Part shown: one piece after another, positions 16,091-23,565 of the stretch | Layout: every line of letters begins with the position of its first letter | Numbering within the stretch: the stretch's first letter is position 1 | Assembly (NCBI GenBank): GCA_001556125.1 | Contig: LSIG01000207.1 | Coordinates: 16,001 to 80,000 of the forward strand | Direction: 5' to 3' | DNA length: 64,000 nucleotides | DNA from: Rhizobiales bacterium CCH10-E5 | GTDB lineage: Bacteria; Pseudomonadota; Alphaproteobacteria; Rhizobiales; Beijerinckiaceae | The notes under the pieces: generated by a model | What the model was told of the DNA's origin: nothing | The model's database searches: none | What the model saw: only the letters and a program-made list of their open reading frames with translations | Program-made: the position numbers and the translations under genes

Positions 16091-17313
16091 GATATCGGCA
16101 CTCCCCATATGTCTGTGACGCCTGCAACCCAGGCAGGCCGGCTCGCGCCGGCGCTGATGGCCTCCAACTTGTCGGACAGCCGTTCGGCGTCGTGGACGGC
16201 TTTCCAATCGACGTCGCGCAGCGCCGACCTCAGGCGGGCTCGCGCGTGCGCTCGGCGACCTGCTTTAGCTGCCGGACTTCGTTCTGAAGGGCTTCCACGG
16301 CGTCCGCCTGCCGATCGACCGCTTCGCCCACCAGGCGCAAGGTCTCCGATAACGACTGGACGCTGTCCTCCTCCCCTTCCTCCGGGGTCAACGCCTCCAG
16401 TAGCGCCGTCATTATGCTGCGCAGGCCGCGCACTTCCATCAGGATTTCGTCCATCGTCCGTTCCTTTCAGTTCCATTCCTGCCAGCCGGGCCCTCACTTC
16501 GCCGGCGGGGATCCGGACGCCTCGCTCCCGGCTCGCCCTGCCGATTGCGCGGGTCACGCTGTGAGCCGTCCCGCTGGCGTCGACGACGACGGGCCCGGCC
16601 GTGCCCTGGCGAAGCTCAAGGCCGCGCCGCGCCAGTTCCCGAGCGAACCCGGGGCCGTCGTCGCTGGCGTCCCATGCGGCCAGGCAAGTCGACCGAATCG
16701 AGGCGAGCTCGATGCCGGTCCTGGCCTCGATCAACCGTTCCTCCGGCGTCACCGGCGCGACGGGCTTTTCGGCGTCGATCAGGCCGTGCTGCGCCATCCA
16801 CTGCACGACGTCGTCTCGACCCTCCTGCGCGAGGCGGAAGGCAACCGAACGGGCATGCGGCGTCGGCGCCGGCGTCAAGCCGAGGTCAAAGCCGACACGG
16901 ATGTTGACGTATGTCCGACGCGCGAAATCCTGGCTGATGTCGACGGCGCGCCCGTCAGGCCGGATCAGGCCATACGCCCGATGCTCGTGGCGGCGGCCGC
17001 CTTTGACGTGCTGGGCGCCGCAATACGGCTGATGCAGCAGGCCGAATTCGACTTCGAAGGCCCGCCACCAGGCCGTGAGGACCTGCTGGCAGTCTGGCGC
17101 ATCGACCGGAGGATCAGCGTGGACATGATAGATGGGCTTGCCGGCGCGACCATGCCGGCTGCCGGCGACGATCTCGCGAAGCTGTGCGTGCAGGTCCTCG
17201 CGAGTTGCTACGCCCCGAGGCACGATGATCTCGGTCGTCTGACCCTTCTCCGCTTTTAGGAGGTGGCTCGACAGTGCGCGGCCGCCCTTGCCCGGCGTGG
17301 CCCCGGAGATCAC
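16087..17313 (-). CDS. MOB relaxase (MobA/VirD2-type) of the tRNA-Gly element
   Basis: A 408-residue relaxase. The N-terminus GKGGRALSSHLLKAEKGQTTEI is followed by KPIYHVHADPP and FGLLHQPYCGAQHVKGGRRHEHRAYGLI, which supplies the metal-binding His triad pattern (H...HxH) of MOBP/VirD2-type relaxases. It would nick at oriT and stay covalently bound for transfer. The last 120 residues are low-complexity, Gly/Arg-rich, and in that region a second gene is nested in another frame. It overlaps the upstream gene by 4 bp (ATGA). No type IV secretion or coupling-protein genes are in the element, so mobilization would rely on a helper. Confidence 0.8.
   Translation of the reverse strand: MISGATPGKGGRALSSHLLKAEKGQTTEIIVPRGVATREDLHAQLREIVAGSRHGRAGKPIYHVHADPPVDAPDCQQVLTAWWRAFEVEFGLLHQPYCGAQHVKGGRRHEHRAYGLIRPDGRAVDISQDFARRTYVNIRVGFDLGLTPAPTPHARSVAFRLAQEGRDDVVQWMAQHGLIDAEKPVAPVTPEERLIEARTGIELASIRSTCLAAWDASDDGPGFARELARRGLELRQGTAGPVVVDASGTAHSVTRAIGRASRERGVRIPAGEVRARLAGMELKGTDDGRNPDGSARPAQHNDGATGGVDPGGRGGGQRPVVIGDLAPGGRSGRSAGGRRGSPSERSPAAKAGRRAHARARLRSALRDVDWKAVHDAERLSDKLEAISAGASRPAWVAGVTDIWGVPIS
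16230..16454 (-). CDS. Small coiled-coil protein nested in the relaxase gene (alternate frame)
   Basis: A 74-residue frame lies wholly inside the relaxase gene on the same strand. It reads MDEILMEVRGLRSIMTALLEAL, then EGEEDSVQSLSETLRLVGEAV and VEALQNEVRQLKQVAERT, with heptad-like spacing of L, V and I that predicts an amphipathic coiled coil. The start has an excellent ribosome site: AAAGGAA six bases before ATG 16454. The relaxase frame over the same bases is low-complexity. ColE1-type plasmids keep small mob genes (mbeB, mbeD) inside mbeA in this way, so an accessory mobilization role is likely. Confidence 0.65.
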   Translation of the reverse strand: MDEILMEVRGLRSIMTALLEALTPEEGEEDSVQSLSETLRLVGEAVDRQADAVEALQNEVRQLKQVAERTREPA

Positions 17314-18035
17314 TGGCCCACCCTCCGGCTGATCTGAACATCAGCGCCGACGGTAACGTGGGGCCAGCCACCATAAGCGAAGCCCCGCATGCTGACGCCG
17401 GAGACGTCGGGCACCTCGGTCCACCCCTCTGCGCCTGCGGCGCGGACGAAGACCTGAGCCGACGCGATGATGTGGCCCTGGTCGCCGGGGTCGTTCTCCA
17501 ACGCCATGATCGCATCCGCCGCCTCCAACATCAGGCGGCGCTGCTGGCGGGCGGCAAGCAGGCGACCCTTGGCCTCCGCGATCTCCGCTGCGACCAAGTC
17601 AGCCGGTGCCTTATCACGACGCCAGGTCTGCCCGTCGGGCCCTACGACGATCTTACAGGCATGGTGGAATGTCAGATCCAGGCAGCCGCGCCTGTATCGG
17701 GCGACGAGGTGCTCGATCTGCTTCGCAGCCGCCGGTCCTACCCGGTTGTTCGCCACGCCGCGCACCTGGAGGACCTCAAGGAAATAGAGCTCCAAATCGG
17801 CGATGCTGCGCCCATCCGATTTGCGCCTGAGCGACCAAATCGACGGCGCGCTCAATGTCTCGTGGCCGACGAAATCGGTGTAGTCGCGGGTCGCTAGGCA
17901 GTTGACCATGGCGACGCCTTCTCTTTTCAGGGCTTCGCGTGTGATCGGCCGGACCCAATAATATCCGTCGGCGCAATCGATCCGCTCGTCTGTGCCGGCA
18001 TCGCCGGCGATCGGGCGGTCTTTCAGCAGCGTCAT
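17310..18035 (-). CDS. Hypothetical protein, first gene of the relaxase operon
   Basis: A 241-residue protein starting MTLLKDRPIAGDAGTDERIDC, with PITREALKREGVAMVNCLATRDYTDFVGHETLS, and a helical region AEIAEAKGRLLAARQQRRLMLEAADAI. No domain is recognised. ATG 18035 is chosen because a strong GGAGG lies nine bases upstream; that site lies in the 3' arm of a leader hairpin. It overlaps the relaxase start by 4 bp, so it is probably co-expressed with, and may belong to, the mobilization apparatus. Confidence 0.6.
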   Translation of the reverse strand: MTLLKDRPIAGDAGTDERIDCADGYYWVRPITREALKREGVAMVNCLATRDYTDFVGHETLSAPSIWSLRRKSDGRSIADLELYFLEVLQVRGVANNRVGPAAAKQIEHLVARYRRGCLDLTFHHACKIVVGPDGQTWRRDKAPADLVAAEIAEAKGRLLAARQQRRLMLEAADAIMALENDPGDQGHIIASAQVFVRAAGAEGWTEVPDVSGVSMRGFAYGGWPHVTVGADVQISRRVGQ

Positions 18036-18098
18036 AGAAAAAGGCCTCCAGGTGGGTGTCCTGGAGGCCATTGTCCGTGCCGCGCCGAAACAGACGAT
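18036..18098 (-). promoter_or_regulatory. Shared leader, copy 1 (mobilization operon)
   Basis: Reading toward the gene: the box ATCGTCTGTTTCG (18098-18086), then ACGGACAAT, then a perfect 10-bp hairpin GGCCTCCAGG / CCTGGAGGCC whose loop contains ACCCA and whose 3' arm contains the GGAGG ribosome site, then TTTTTCT and ATG 18035. The hairpin could hide the ribosome site or act as a terminator/attenuator. The same arrangement precedes the 18392-19192 gene and, less exactly, the two genes at 25.5-25.7 kb. Confidence 0.65.
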
Positions 18099-18143
18099 GC
18101 CGGCTGGCGGCAATGGCCGCCCCGATGCCATCCGAAAACGAAA

Positions 18144-18163
18144 AAGCCGCCCGAAGGCGGCTT
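18144..18163 (-). terminator. Rho-independent terminator
   Basis: AAGCCGCC (18144-18151) and GGCGGCTT (18156-18163) with a CGAA loop; on the minus strand it is followed by TTTTTCG. It ends transcripts from the tiny secreted-peptide gene at 18186-18266 and separates them from the relaxase operon. Confidence 0.8.
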
Positions 18164-18185
18164 CATCGGGTTTGTATCCCGAGTG

Positions 18186-18266
18186 TTACGGGCAGCAGCT
18201 GACTGCGGCGAGCGCCGGGGCGGCCATGATCATCAGCGTGGTAACCGCCAGTGCAACGATCTTCAT
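18186..18266 (-). CDS. 26-residue secreted micropeptide
   Basis: A tiny gene with a complete expression unit: GGAG seven bases before ATG 18266, 26 codons, TAA, then a terminator 22 bp later. The product is a near-pure signal peptide, MKIVALAVTTLMIMAAPALA, followed by AVSCCP, so the mature piece would be six residues with two adjacent Cys (or, less likely, a lipidated Cys). Small exported peptides of this type on mobile elements include entry-exclusion, lysis and entericidin-like products; none is clearly homologous. The length limits confidence, but start, export signal and terminator agree. Confidence 0.55.
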   Translation of the reverse strand: MKIVALAVTTLMIMAAPALAAVSCCP

Positions 18267-18391
18267 ATCGCTTCTCCGTTGTGATGCCTTGGCATGTTGC
18301 CCGGTAATCGGTTCACGTTCCATCCTGGATAAGATCACGAATCGGGCACCACGCCCGGCCAGGCCGCGGGTCAGCGCCTCGTGGTGGTGGT

Positions 18392-19192
18392 CTAGCGGCG
18401 GATCTTCGCGTCAAGCTCGCGCTTGCGGGCGGCGGCAGCTTCAGCGCCTTCAGCAACCGGGCGCGTCTCGGTACGGGCCGCCATCGCGCGCGCCGTCTTC
18501 GCGACGTTGGCTTCGACGGCATCGGGGCCGCGAACGGAGACCGGCGCCGGCTTGGGCTTGTTCTTCGTCCCGGGCTTGCGGCCCCGACGCGGCCCCGCGG
18601 GCTTCTCAGCGACGTCGGCGGCCGGCTTCGCAGCCGGGGTGGCGCCGAAGATGGACAGCGGCCGCCCGACCATGGGCACGGGCTCCTCCGCTTCCTCGAC
18701 GATGACCTCGTCGACATCATCATCGTAGACGTCGCCCTCGATCGGGGCGGTCCACAGCGCAGCCTGGCGCAGGGCCTGGCCCTTGGCCGTCAGCGCCAAT
18801 CGCCTGGGCGGCCAAGTCGGAGCGACGATGCCCAGCGCGGTCGCGATGGCGATGAACGCCTTGCTGTCGTCGCTGCGGCCATTGAGGTAGCCGTCGTCAT
18901 TGAACCGCGCGATCAGGCGCAGGACGCCCTCCGGGATCGGCAGGACGGCAAAGTCGCCATCCGACTGCACGTGCTTCAGGCGCAGCGTCTGCTGCCGGAC
19001 GAGCCGACCCGTCGGCGTCAGGTCCGCATATCCGACGCTGGGGTGGCCGATCAGGCCAGCTTTCATGGCGAGCTGACCGGTCTCGCCGTAATCCGTGACG
19101 AAGTCGGCCCGCTGCACCGGCCCGCGCCAGTGCTCGACCAGGCTGACGATGGCGATGGGAAGCGGCAGGTCCTCGGTGACGATGGTGTCCAT
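18392..19192 (-). CDS. Hypothetical protein with AT-hook-like basic tail
   Basis: A 266-residue protein in two parts. Residues 1-150 look globular (IAIVSLVEHWRGPVQRADFV, then LTPTGRLVRQQTLRL and ALGIVAPTWPPRRLALTAKGQALR), with winged-helix-like repeats ending in LTxxG. An acidic linker (DVYDDDVDEVIVEEAEE) leads to a Lys/Arg/Pro-rich tail containing RRGRKPGTKNKPK, an AT-hook-like sequence. DNA binding is likely but no named family is recognised. It is preceded by the second copy of the shared leader, so it may be co-regulated with the relaxase operon. Confidence 0.6.
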   Translation of the reverse strand: MDTIVTEDLPLPIAIVSLVEHWRGPVQRADFVTDYGETGQLAMKAGLIGHPSVGYADLTPTGRLVRQQTLRLKHVQSDGDFAVLPIPEGVLRLIARFNDDGYLNGRSDDSKAFIAIATALGIVAPTWPPRRLALTAKGQALRQAALWTAPIEGDVYDDDVDEVIVEEAEEPVPMVGRPLSIFGATPAAKPAADVAEKPAGPRRGRKPGTKNKPKPAPVSVRGPDAVEANVAKTARAMAARTETRPVAEGAEAAAARKRELDAKIRR

Positions 19193-19253
19193 ATGAAATC
19201 TCCAGGGCGTGGGTTGCCCTGGAGATTGTCCGTCCGACAGCGAAACAGACGAT
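19193..19253 (-). promoter_or_regulatory. Shared leader, copy 2
   Basis: Reading toward the gene: ATCGTCTGTTTCG (19253-19241), ACGGACAAT, an 11-bp perfect hairpin ATCTCCAGGGC / GCCCTGGAGAT with AACCCAC in the loop, then TTCAT and ATG 19192. The ribosome site TGGAG lies in the 3' arm. The box lies 49 bp from the start codon, against 51 bp in copy 1. Confidence 0.65.
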
Positions 19254-19256
19254 GGC

Positions 19257-19601
19257 CTAGCCGACCGGCTGTCCGTCGAGTGCCCTGCCCATCCGCCAGG
19301 TCGCCTGCCGGTATGCCAGGCGCTGCCGGGCCGTTGCGGCCGCGTCGGCTACGGCGACCTCGTGGGCGGCGAACAGCGCCATCAGCGGCGCCTCGGGATC
19401 AGGCGCGGCCGCAGCCTTCGCCGGAGCGCACAAGGCGAGCACCTCGGCGACCTTGGCGTGAACCCGTGCTCGGCTTTCGGCCCGCTGCTCGGCCGTCCGC
19501 TCGGGCATGGAAGGCATCTGAGGCTCCGGAAGCGCCAGGACGCGCTGCGGGCGTTCGGAAAAGGGATCGAGCCAGTCGCTGTCTCTCATGATGCGCTCCA
19601 T
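19257..19601 (-). CDS. Hypothetical protein
   Basis: A 114-residue, Ala- and Arg-rich, mostly helical protein (ERTAEQRAESRARVHAKVAEVLAL, then HEVAVADAAATARQRLAYRQATWRMGRAL). No domain is recognised. It overlaps the upstream 19586-19888 gene by 16 bp; ATG 19589 is an alternative start that would nearly remove the overlap. It lies immediately upstream of the leader of the 18392-19192 gene. Confidence 0.5.
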   Translation of the reverse strand: MERIMRDSDWLDPFSERPQRVLALPEPQMPSMPERTAEQRAESRARVHAKVAEVLALCAPAKAAAAPDPEAPLMALFAAHEVAVADAAATARQRLAYRQATWRMGRALDGQPVG

Positions 19602-19888
19602 GCCCGCATGCGGGCTCTCGCTATGTCAGTGACCCGATAGACCGAATGGGCCTCGCCCCTGGTCTGCTTGGCCAGCAGACCGGCTGCGAAGAGCTCGACC
19701 AGGGGCGTGATCAATTCGCCGGCGATCGTGCCATCGTCGACGAATTCGGTCCCGGCGTCGATGGCCGCTACCAGGACATGCTCGGCACGACAGCTGACGT
19801 AGTGAAAGATGACGCCGCCCCGCTCCTCGCGGTCGTTGTCCGCTGGCGACGGGCGGCCGCCTCTTATCACGGCTGTCGTAGACATCAT
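19586..19888 (-). CDS. Hypothetical protein, winged-helix-like
   Basis: A 100-residue protein with good start evidence: AGGAGG seven bases before ATG 19888. The sequence VIFHYVSCRAEHVLVAAIDAG, then GELITPLVELFAAGLLAKQTRGEAHSVYRVTDIARARM, resembles a helix-helix-wing arrangement ending in a VYRVTD..A strand and helix, common in small transcription regulators. It is divergent from the DUF892 gene 150 bp away. Function unknown. Confidence 0.55.
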   Translation of the reverse strand: MMSTTAVIRGGRPSPADNDREERGGVIFHYVSCRAEHVLVAAIDAGTEFVDDGTIAGELITPLVELFAAGLLAKQTRGEAHSVYRVTDIARARMRAWSAS

Positions 19889-20037
19889 GCTGCTGCCTCC
19901 TGGCGGGTTTGGGCAGCGCGGGTGTCGCCGGCCCGCTCCTTATCATAGCGATTCGTTTTTTGGCTGCATTGTCCCTGGGAACAGGATTTCGGGATCGCCG
20001 TTGAATCGGCATTCCATTCCAACCCGGGAGAAGCACC

Positions 20038-20550
20038 ATGGCTACCGAACCCAAAGCCCTCGATGACCTGTTCCACGACATGCTCAAGGACGTCTATTAC
20101 GCAGAGAAGCAGATCCTGAAGGCACTGCCGAAAATGGCCAAGGCGGCGAAGTCGCCGGAACTCAAGAAGGCCTTCGAAGCCCACAAGGCCGAGACCGAGG
20201 GCCAGGTCGAGCGCCTGAGCGACGTCTTCGAAGCCATCGGCAAGGCGCCTCGCGGCAAGACGTGCGACGCCATCCTGGGCATCCTGGAGGAAGGCAAGGC
20301 GGTGATGGAGGACTACGCCGACAGCCCTGCCCTCGATGCCGGCCTCGTCGCCTCTGCGCAGGCCGTCGAGCACTACGAAATCACCCGCTACGGTACCCTA
20401 AAGTCGTGGGCGCAGCAGCTCGGTCACAAGGAAGCCGTCTCCCTCCTCGACGCGACGCTGGCCGAGGAGACCAAGACGGACGACCTCCTGACCAAGATCA
20501 GCAAGTCCACCAATGCGGCCGCCGTGCCGAAAGCTGCCAAGGCAGCTTGA
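20038..20550 (+). CDS. DUF892 (YciE/YciF family) ferritin-like protein
   Basis: A 170-residue four-helix protein starting MATEPKALDDLFHDMLKDVYYAEKQILKALPKMAKAA, the diagnostic DUF892 opening. The carboxylate and His ligands of the ferritin-like core are visible in DVYYAEKQ, AHKAETEGQVERL, AVEHYEITRYG and LLDATLAEE. The family is stress-induced (YciE/YciF) and binds a di-iron centre, but its physiological role is poorly defined. A GGGAGAAG ribosome site precedes the ATG and a strong terminator follows, so it is a monocistronic unit. Its presence in a mobile element suggests cargo helping survival of stress. Confidence 0.9.
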   Translation: MATEPKALDDLFHDMLKDVYYAEKQILKALPKMAKAAKSPELKKAFEAHKAETEGQVERLSDVFEAIGKAPRGKTCDAILGILEEGKAVMEDYADSPALDAGLVASAQAVEHYEITRYGTLKSWAQQLGHKEAVSLLDATLAEETKTDDLLTKISKSTNAAAVPKAAKAA

Positions 20551-20564
20551 TCGCCCGACCGATG

Positions 20565-20597
20565 AAAGCCCGCCAGGTCCGACCTGGCGGGCTTTTT
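20565..20597 (+). terminator. Rho-independent terminator after the DUF892 gene
   Basis: AAAGCCCGCCAGGTC (20565-20579) and GACCTGGCGGGCTTT (20581-20595) form a near-perfect stem of about 15 bp, followed by a T-run. Confidence 0.9.
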
Positions 20598-20728
20598 CAT
20601 GCGCGGTCGCAGTTGCCCGGGCCATGGTCTGCCGGCGAGCGGCTGGGCGGCTATTAGCCGCTAGCCCGATCTAATGACTATACGTCATCGCCCTCTTGTC
20701 GTATGCCGCGCCAAAACGGGGGATGCAA

Positions 20729-20923
20729 ATGGAAGAGCCGGTCAAGAGCTTCACGGTGACGATGGATATCCAGCGATCGGTGACGGTCGTGGTTGAAGCC
20801 GGGAACGAAGACGAGGCACGCCGAAAAGCCAACGACCTGAATTTCAAATACGAGGTGCCGGGCGAAATCACGCGCTGGGTCGTGCACGACGTCGCCGAGA
20901 TGCCGAAAAGCGCCACGTCGTGA
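20729..20923 (+). CDS. Hypothetical small protein
   Basis: A 64-residue protein (MEEPVKSFTVTMDIQRSVTVVVEAGNEDEARRKANDL then GEITRWVVHDV). The alternating beta-alpha-beta pattern suggests a small ferredoxin-like or dodecin-like fold. ATG 20729 is chosen because GGGGG lies at a proper distance; an upstream ATG at 20723 would sit on it. Its stop overlaps the next gene's GTG by 4 bp. Confidence 0.5.
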   Translation: MEEPVKSFTVTMDIQRSVTVVVEAGNEDEARRKANDLNFKYEVPGEITRWVVHDVAEMPKSATS

Positions 20924-21261
20924 TCAGGACCGTCGCGGTCACCTGCGCGGTGCTGCTGGCGGCCGGCTGCGGAGGCGTCTACCTAGTCGCCTCGCGAGTG
21001 CCCTCCTTCAACGACGTGGTGCATCCATGCGTGGAGGCCGAGATCGAACAGCCGCCCTTACAGCGAATGCAGACCTGCCTTTGTGTTGCTGAGGAAGTTG
21101 CGACGCCATTCTGGACGGCGCGCGACTTGGTTGTGCCCGCTTCTACCGCGAAGTCGTTGCGCGACGCGATGTTGAAGACCTGTCGAGCCCGCGCCGTAGA
21201 GAAGCGGGGGAGCGATCGAGGACCGACGCGTATGTCACCGATGCCGCGCCTGTCCAATTGA
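20920..21261 (+). CDS. Putative lipoprotein
   Basis: A 113-residue protein beginning with GTG that overlaps the previous stop (GTGA). The N-terminus MIRTVAVTCAVLLAAGC is a lipoprotein signal with lipobox LAAGC, predicting lipidation at Cys17. The mature part has four further Cys residues (HPCVEAEI, MQTCLCVAEE, LKTCRARA), so disulfides are possible. Function unknown; translation is coupled to the small gene upstream. Confidence 0.55.
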   Translation: MIRTVAVTCAVLLAAGCGGVYLVASRVPSFNDVVHPCVEAEIEQPPLQRMQTCLCVAEEVATPFWTARDLVVPASTAKSLRDAMLKTCRARAVEKRGSDRGPTRMSPMPRLSN

Positions 21262-21289
21262 GCGCCAGGCCATGCGATCATCATTCTCC

Positions 21290-21541
21290 TCATGCTTGCC
21301 GCTTGACACGAACGGTGCCAGCAGAGCCATCCTCGAAGGCGCGGATCGCCGATTGTACCAGGTCCGCTTCGGGATATGCCTGCCAAGTGCACATGATAAT
21401 GTGGCTCAGCCTTTCACGCTCCGCGGGCCTTGCGGATGCGTCGATCGGCGTCGGCTGGTTGACGGCGATCCATGCCTCGTCGAACGCATCGGCCAGTTTT
21501 TGAAGGTCTGCCGGATCGGCGGTCAGAGAACGGAATGGCAT
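21290..21541 (-). CDS. Hypothetical protein, conserved-looking
   Basis: An 83-residue helical protein (MPFRSLTADPADLQKLADAFDEAWIAVN, then ARPAERERLSHIIMCTWQAYPEADLVQSAIRAFE). Proteins with this ADAFDEAW ... RERLAHI ... A pattern are common in Rhizobiales genomes, in my recollection, without known function. It is convergent with the lipoprotein gene. The 230 bp to its right hold no gene that I can support. Confidence 0.6.
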   Translation of the reverse strand: MPFRSLTADPADLQKLADAFDEAWIAVNQPTPIDASARPAERERLSHIIMCTWQAYPEADLVQSAIRAFEDGSAGTVRVKRQA

Positions 21542-21772
21542 GCTCCCCCCTGCTACTGCTACGCCGTCTCACATACCGAGATGACGCCTTTATGCCAAAT
21601 TGTCGCATCCCCCGCAATCGCTAGGGCGGAGCCGCAGGTTCGCGTTTAGCCTCGCCCGATCTTACCGTACCTGTCAAAAGACCGGTTGCCTGAGACTTGT
21701 TTTTGGGCCGCGAGCCAGCTTGCACGCCAGCGCCGCCGCCGAGATTGATGCCTTAGGATCGGAGGCCTGAGG

Positions 21773-23053
21773 CTAAGCGGACCGGCGTGACGACGTAGCC
21801 ATCTCGACCTCGACCTTATTCCTGCCGGATGCCTTCGCTCGATACAGAGCCCTGTCGGCGGCTTCCTGTTCTGCGCCTTGCTTCCCGTCCGAAGTGCCGA
21901 CGCCGATGCTGACGGTGACGCGTTCGATGGCGGGGTAGATCGAGGGCCAGTCGAAGTGCGCGACCTCCATACGGATCTCCTCGGCAAGGCGCTTGGCCGT
22001 CGCGACGTCGCTGTTGGGCAGGATGACGGCGAATTCCTCGCCCCCGACGCGGGCGGGCAGTCCGTCCCTCGCACGAGCTTTCGCGTCGATGATCGCGGCG
22101 ATGCGCCGAAGGCAGGCGTCGCCTACGCCGTGGCCGTGACTGTCGTTGATGGCTTTGAAGTGATCGACGTCGATCATAAGGACGCAGGCGTCGCCCGAAG
22201 CGGACGCGAACTCGCTGGCAAACGCACGACGGTTCGGCAAGTTCGTCAACGGATCTTGTCTCGAAAGCATACGCAGCTCGGCATTGGCCCGGTTGAGGTC
22301 TTCCTTGGCCGCAAGCAGTTCGCGATGCTGACGCTTCGCATCGGTAATGTCGCCGTGCGTCGTATAGGCGAAACCACCGGCCGAGTGACGGGTGATCACG
22401 CGGCGCCAGCGGTCGCGCGGAAGCTCGACCTCGAACGGGGCGTTGTCGTAGCGCAGTCTGTTCGTGATCATCGCCGTCAGCGACGACACCGGCGACACGC
22501 CGTGCCAAGCGTCCGCCAACACTTTCTCAAACGTCTGTCCGACGATCACGCGATCGCCGGGAACGTCGTACAGCTCCCGAAACTGGTTATTGCTGGCGAG
22601 GATCACGCCCTGCGGGTCGGCGACGCACGCGCCATCCGCGATGAAGTCCAGCGCATCGAAAGGTGGGATCTCAGGCGATCGTTGCTCGGCCTGCGCATCG
22701 CCGAGCTCTTTCCAAATCCGGACGCGGCCGGCGCCGGGAATCGGTAACGAGGAGACGCGTAGCTTTCGGCCGCGATGGGTGAACTCGAAAGGTTGTTGCT
22801 GCTGGAGATGCCGAGCGAGCCCCTCGGCGACGAGGCGCTCGATGTCAGGGAGTTCCGCTTCGTTCAGTCGATAATTGTAGAAGCGCCGCAGGTTCTCCGA
22901 GTAATGCTCGCCGTGGTGGATGTAGCCGGCATGTTCAGGGAAAAACTCGTAAAACGTGGCGTTCCAACGCACAGCGCACAGCTCGTCGTCGAACTCGCAG
23001 AACGCGATATCCAACGTGTCCAGTAGCTCGCAAATGACGGCAGCTTGCAGCAT
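21773..23053 (-). CDS. Diguanylate cyclase with PAS sensor domains
   Basis: A 426-residue cytoplasmic signalling protein. Two PAS-like regions (about 1-110 and 140-240, the second with LDFIADGACVADPQGVILASN) are followed by a coiled linker (RQHRELLAAKEDLNRANAELRML) and a complete GGDEF domain: DPLTNLPNRRAF, MIDVDHFKAINDSHGHGVGD and the active signature VGGEEFAVILP. GGEEF is catalytically competent for c-di-GMP synthesis. There is no transmembrane segment, and no obvious RxxD inhibitory site at the usual place. It would raise c-di-GMP in response to an internal cue and could affect host biofilm or element behaviour. Confidence 0.92.
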   Translation of the reverse strand: MLQAAVICELLDTLDIAFCEFDDELCAVRWNATFYEFFPEHAGYIHHGEHYSENLRRFYNYRLNEAELPDIERLVAEGLARHLQQQQPFEFTHRGRKLRVSSLPIPGAGRVRIWKELGDAQAEQRSPEIPPFDALDFIADGACVADPQGVILASNNQFRELYDVPGDRVIVGQTFEKVLADAWHGVSPVSSLTAMITNRLRYDNAPFEVELPRDRWRRVITRHSAGGFAYTTHGDITDAKRQHRELLAAKEDLNRANAELRMLSRQDPLTNLPNRRAFASEFASASGDACVLMIDVDHFKAINDSHGHGVGDACLRRIAAIIDAKARARDGLPARVGGEEFAVILPNSDVATAKRLAEEIRMEVAHFDWPSIYPAIERVTVSIGVGTSDGKQGAEQEAADRALYRAKASGRNKVEVEMATSSRRSA

Positions 23054-23105
23054 GCCAAAGCGTTAGGACCGCGCGGTTAAATGACGGTAAATCGCATGAA
23101 TAACA

Positions 23106-23324
23106 TCAGGCGGGCGATCGGCCCGCTCGATGCCTATCCAAAGCCCTGATCGCGGCGACGGCGACACGACGCGGGCTGGTGTGCCAGACCTTGGTCGGCG
23201 GGTCCGGCGCCTCCGGATCGAGACCCCACGGGCAGTACGCATAGGTCTCTTCCCAGGCCCGGAAGTCCCGATCCATCTCCGCCTGGATCGCGGCCTCGAC
23301 GATGGCGACCTCGGCGTCAGTCAC
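23106..23324 (-). CDS. Hypothetical protein
   Basis: A 72-residue protein starting at GTG 23324 (TDAEVAIVEAAIQAEMDRDFRAWEETY, then VAVAAIRALDRHRAG). It is helical, acidic at the N-terminus and without a known domain. It overlaps the upstream gene by 8 bp and is last in a run of coupled small genes extending from 24256. Confidence 0.5.
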   Translation of the reverse strand: MTDAEVAIVEAAIQAEMDRDFRAWEETYAYCPWGLDPEAPDPPTKVWHTSPRRVAVAAIRALDRHRAGRSPA

Positions 23325-23565
23325 CAGGCGCCTCGCCGACGTCCACGGATACCGGCGGATGCTCGTCGCCCAGCACGCGCAGCACGACGGGCGCGCCAGC
23401 GACGATGCGGGCGATCTCGTCCGGCGTGGGGTGCCACGCCGTCTCCATCGCGGGCACCAAGCCGTTGACGGTGCAGCGCACAAGGACGTCGCGGACCGGC
23501 AGGCCGATGTAGCCCTGGCTCTTGCCAAGGTCGCGGGTGGCGTCGAGGATGCGGCCGGCGATCAT
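23317..23565 (-). CDS. Hypothetical protein
   Basis: An 82-residue protein, MIAGRILDATRDLGKSQGYIGLPVRDVLV, then ETAWHPTPDEIARIVAGAPVVLRVLG and HPPVSVDVGEA. The phrase TAWxPTPDE(I/L)..L..GAPV...V.G..HPPV recurs in phage and plasmid proteins of unknown function, in my recollection. ATG 23565 overlaps the upstream stop by 4 bp. Confidence 0.6.
   Translation of the reverse strand: MIAGRILDATRDLGKSQGYIGLPVRDVLVRCTVNGLVPAMETAWHPTPDEIARIVAGAPVVLRVLGDEHPPVSVDVGEAPGD

Noticed and set aside
18313..18723. Frame overlapping the end of the 18392-19192 gene
   Set aside because: Arg/Ser/Pro-rich shadow in another frame; unlike the nested gene in the relaxase it has no ribosome site or plausible fold.
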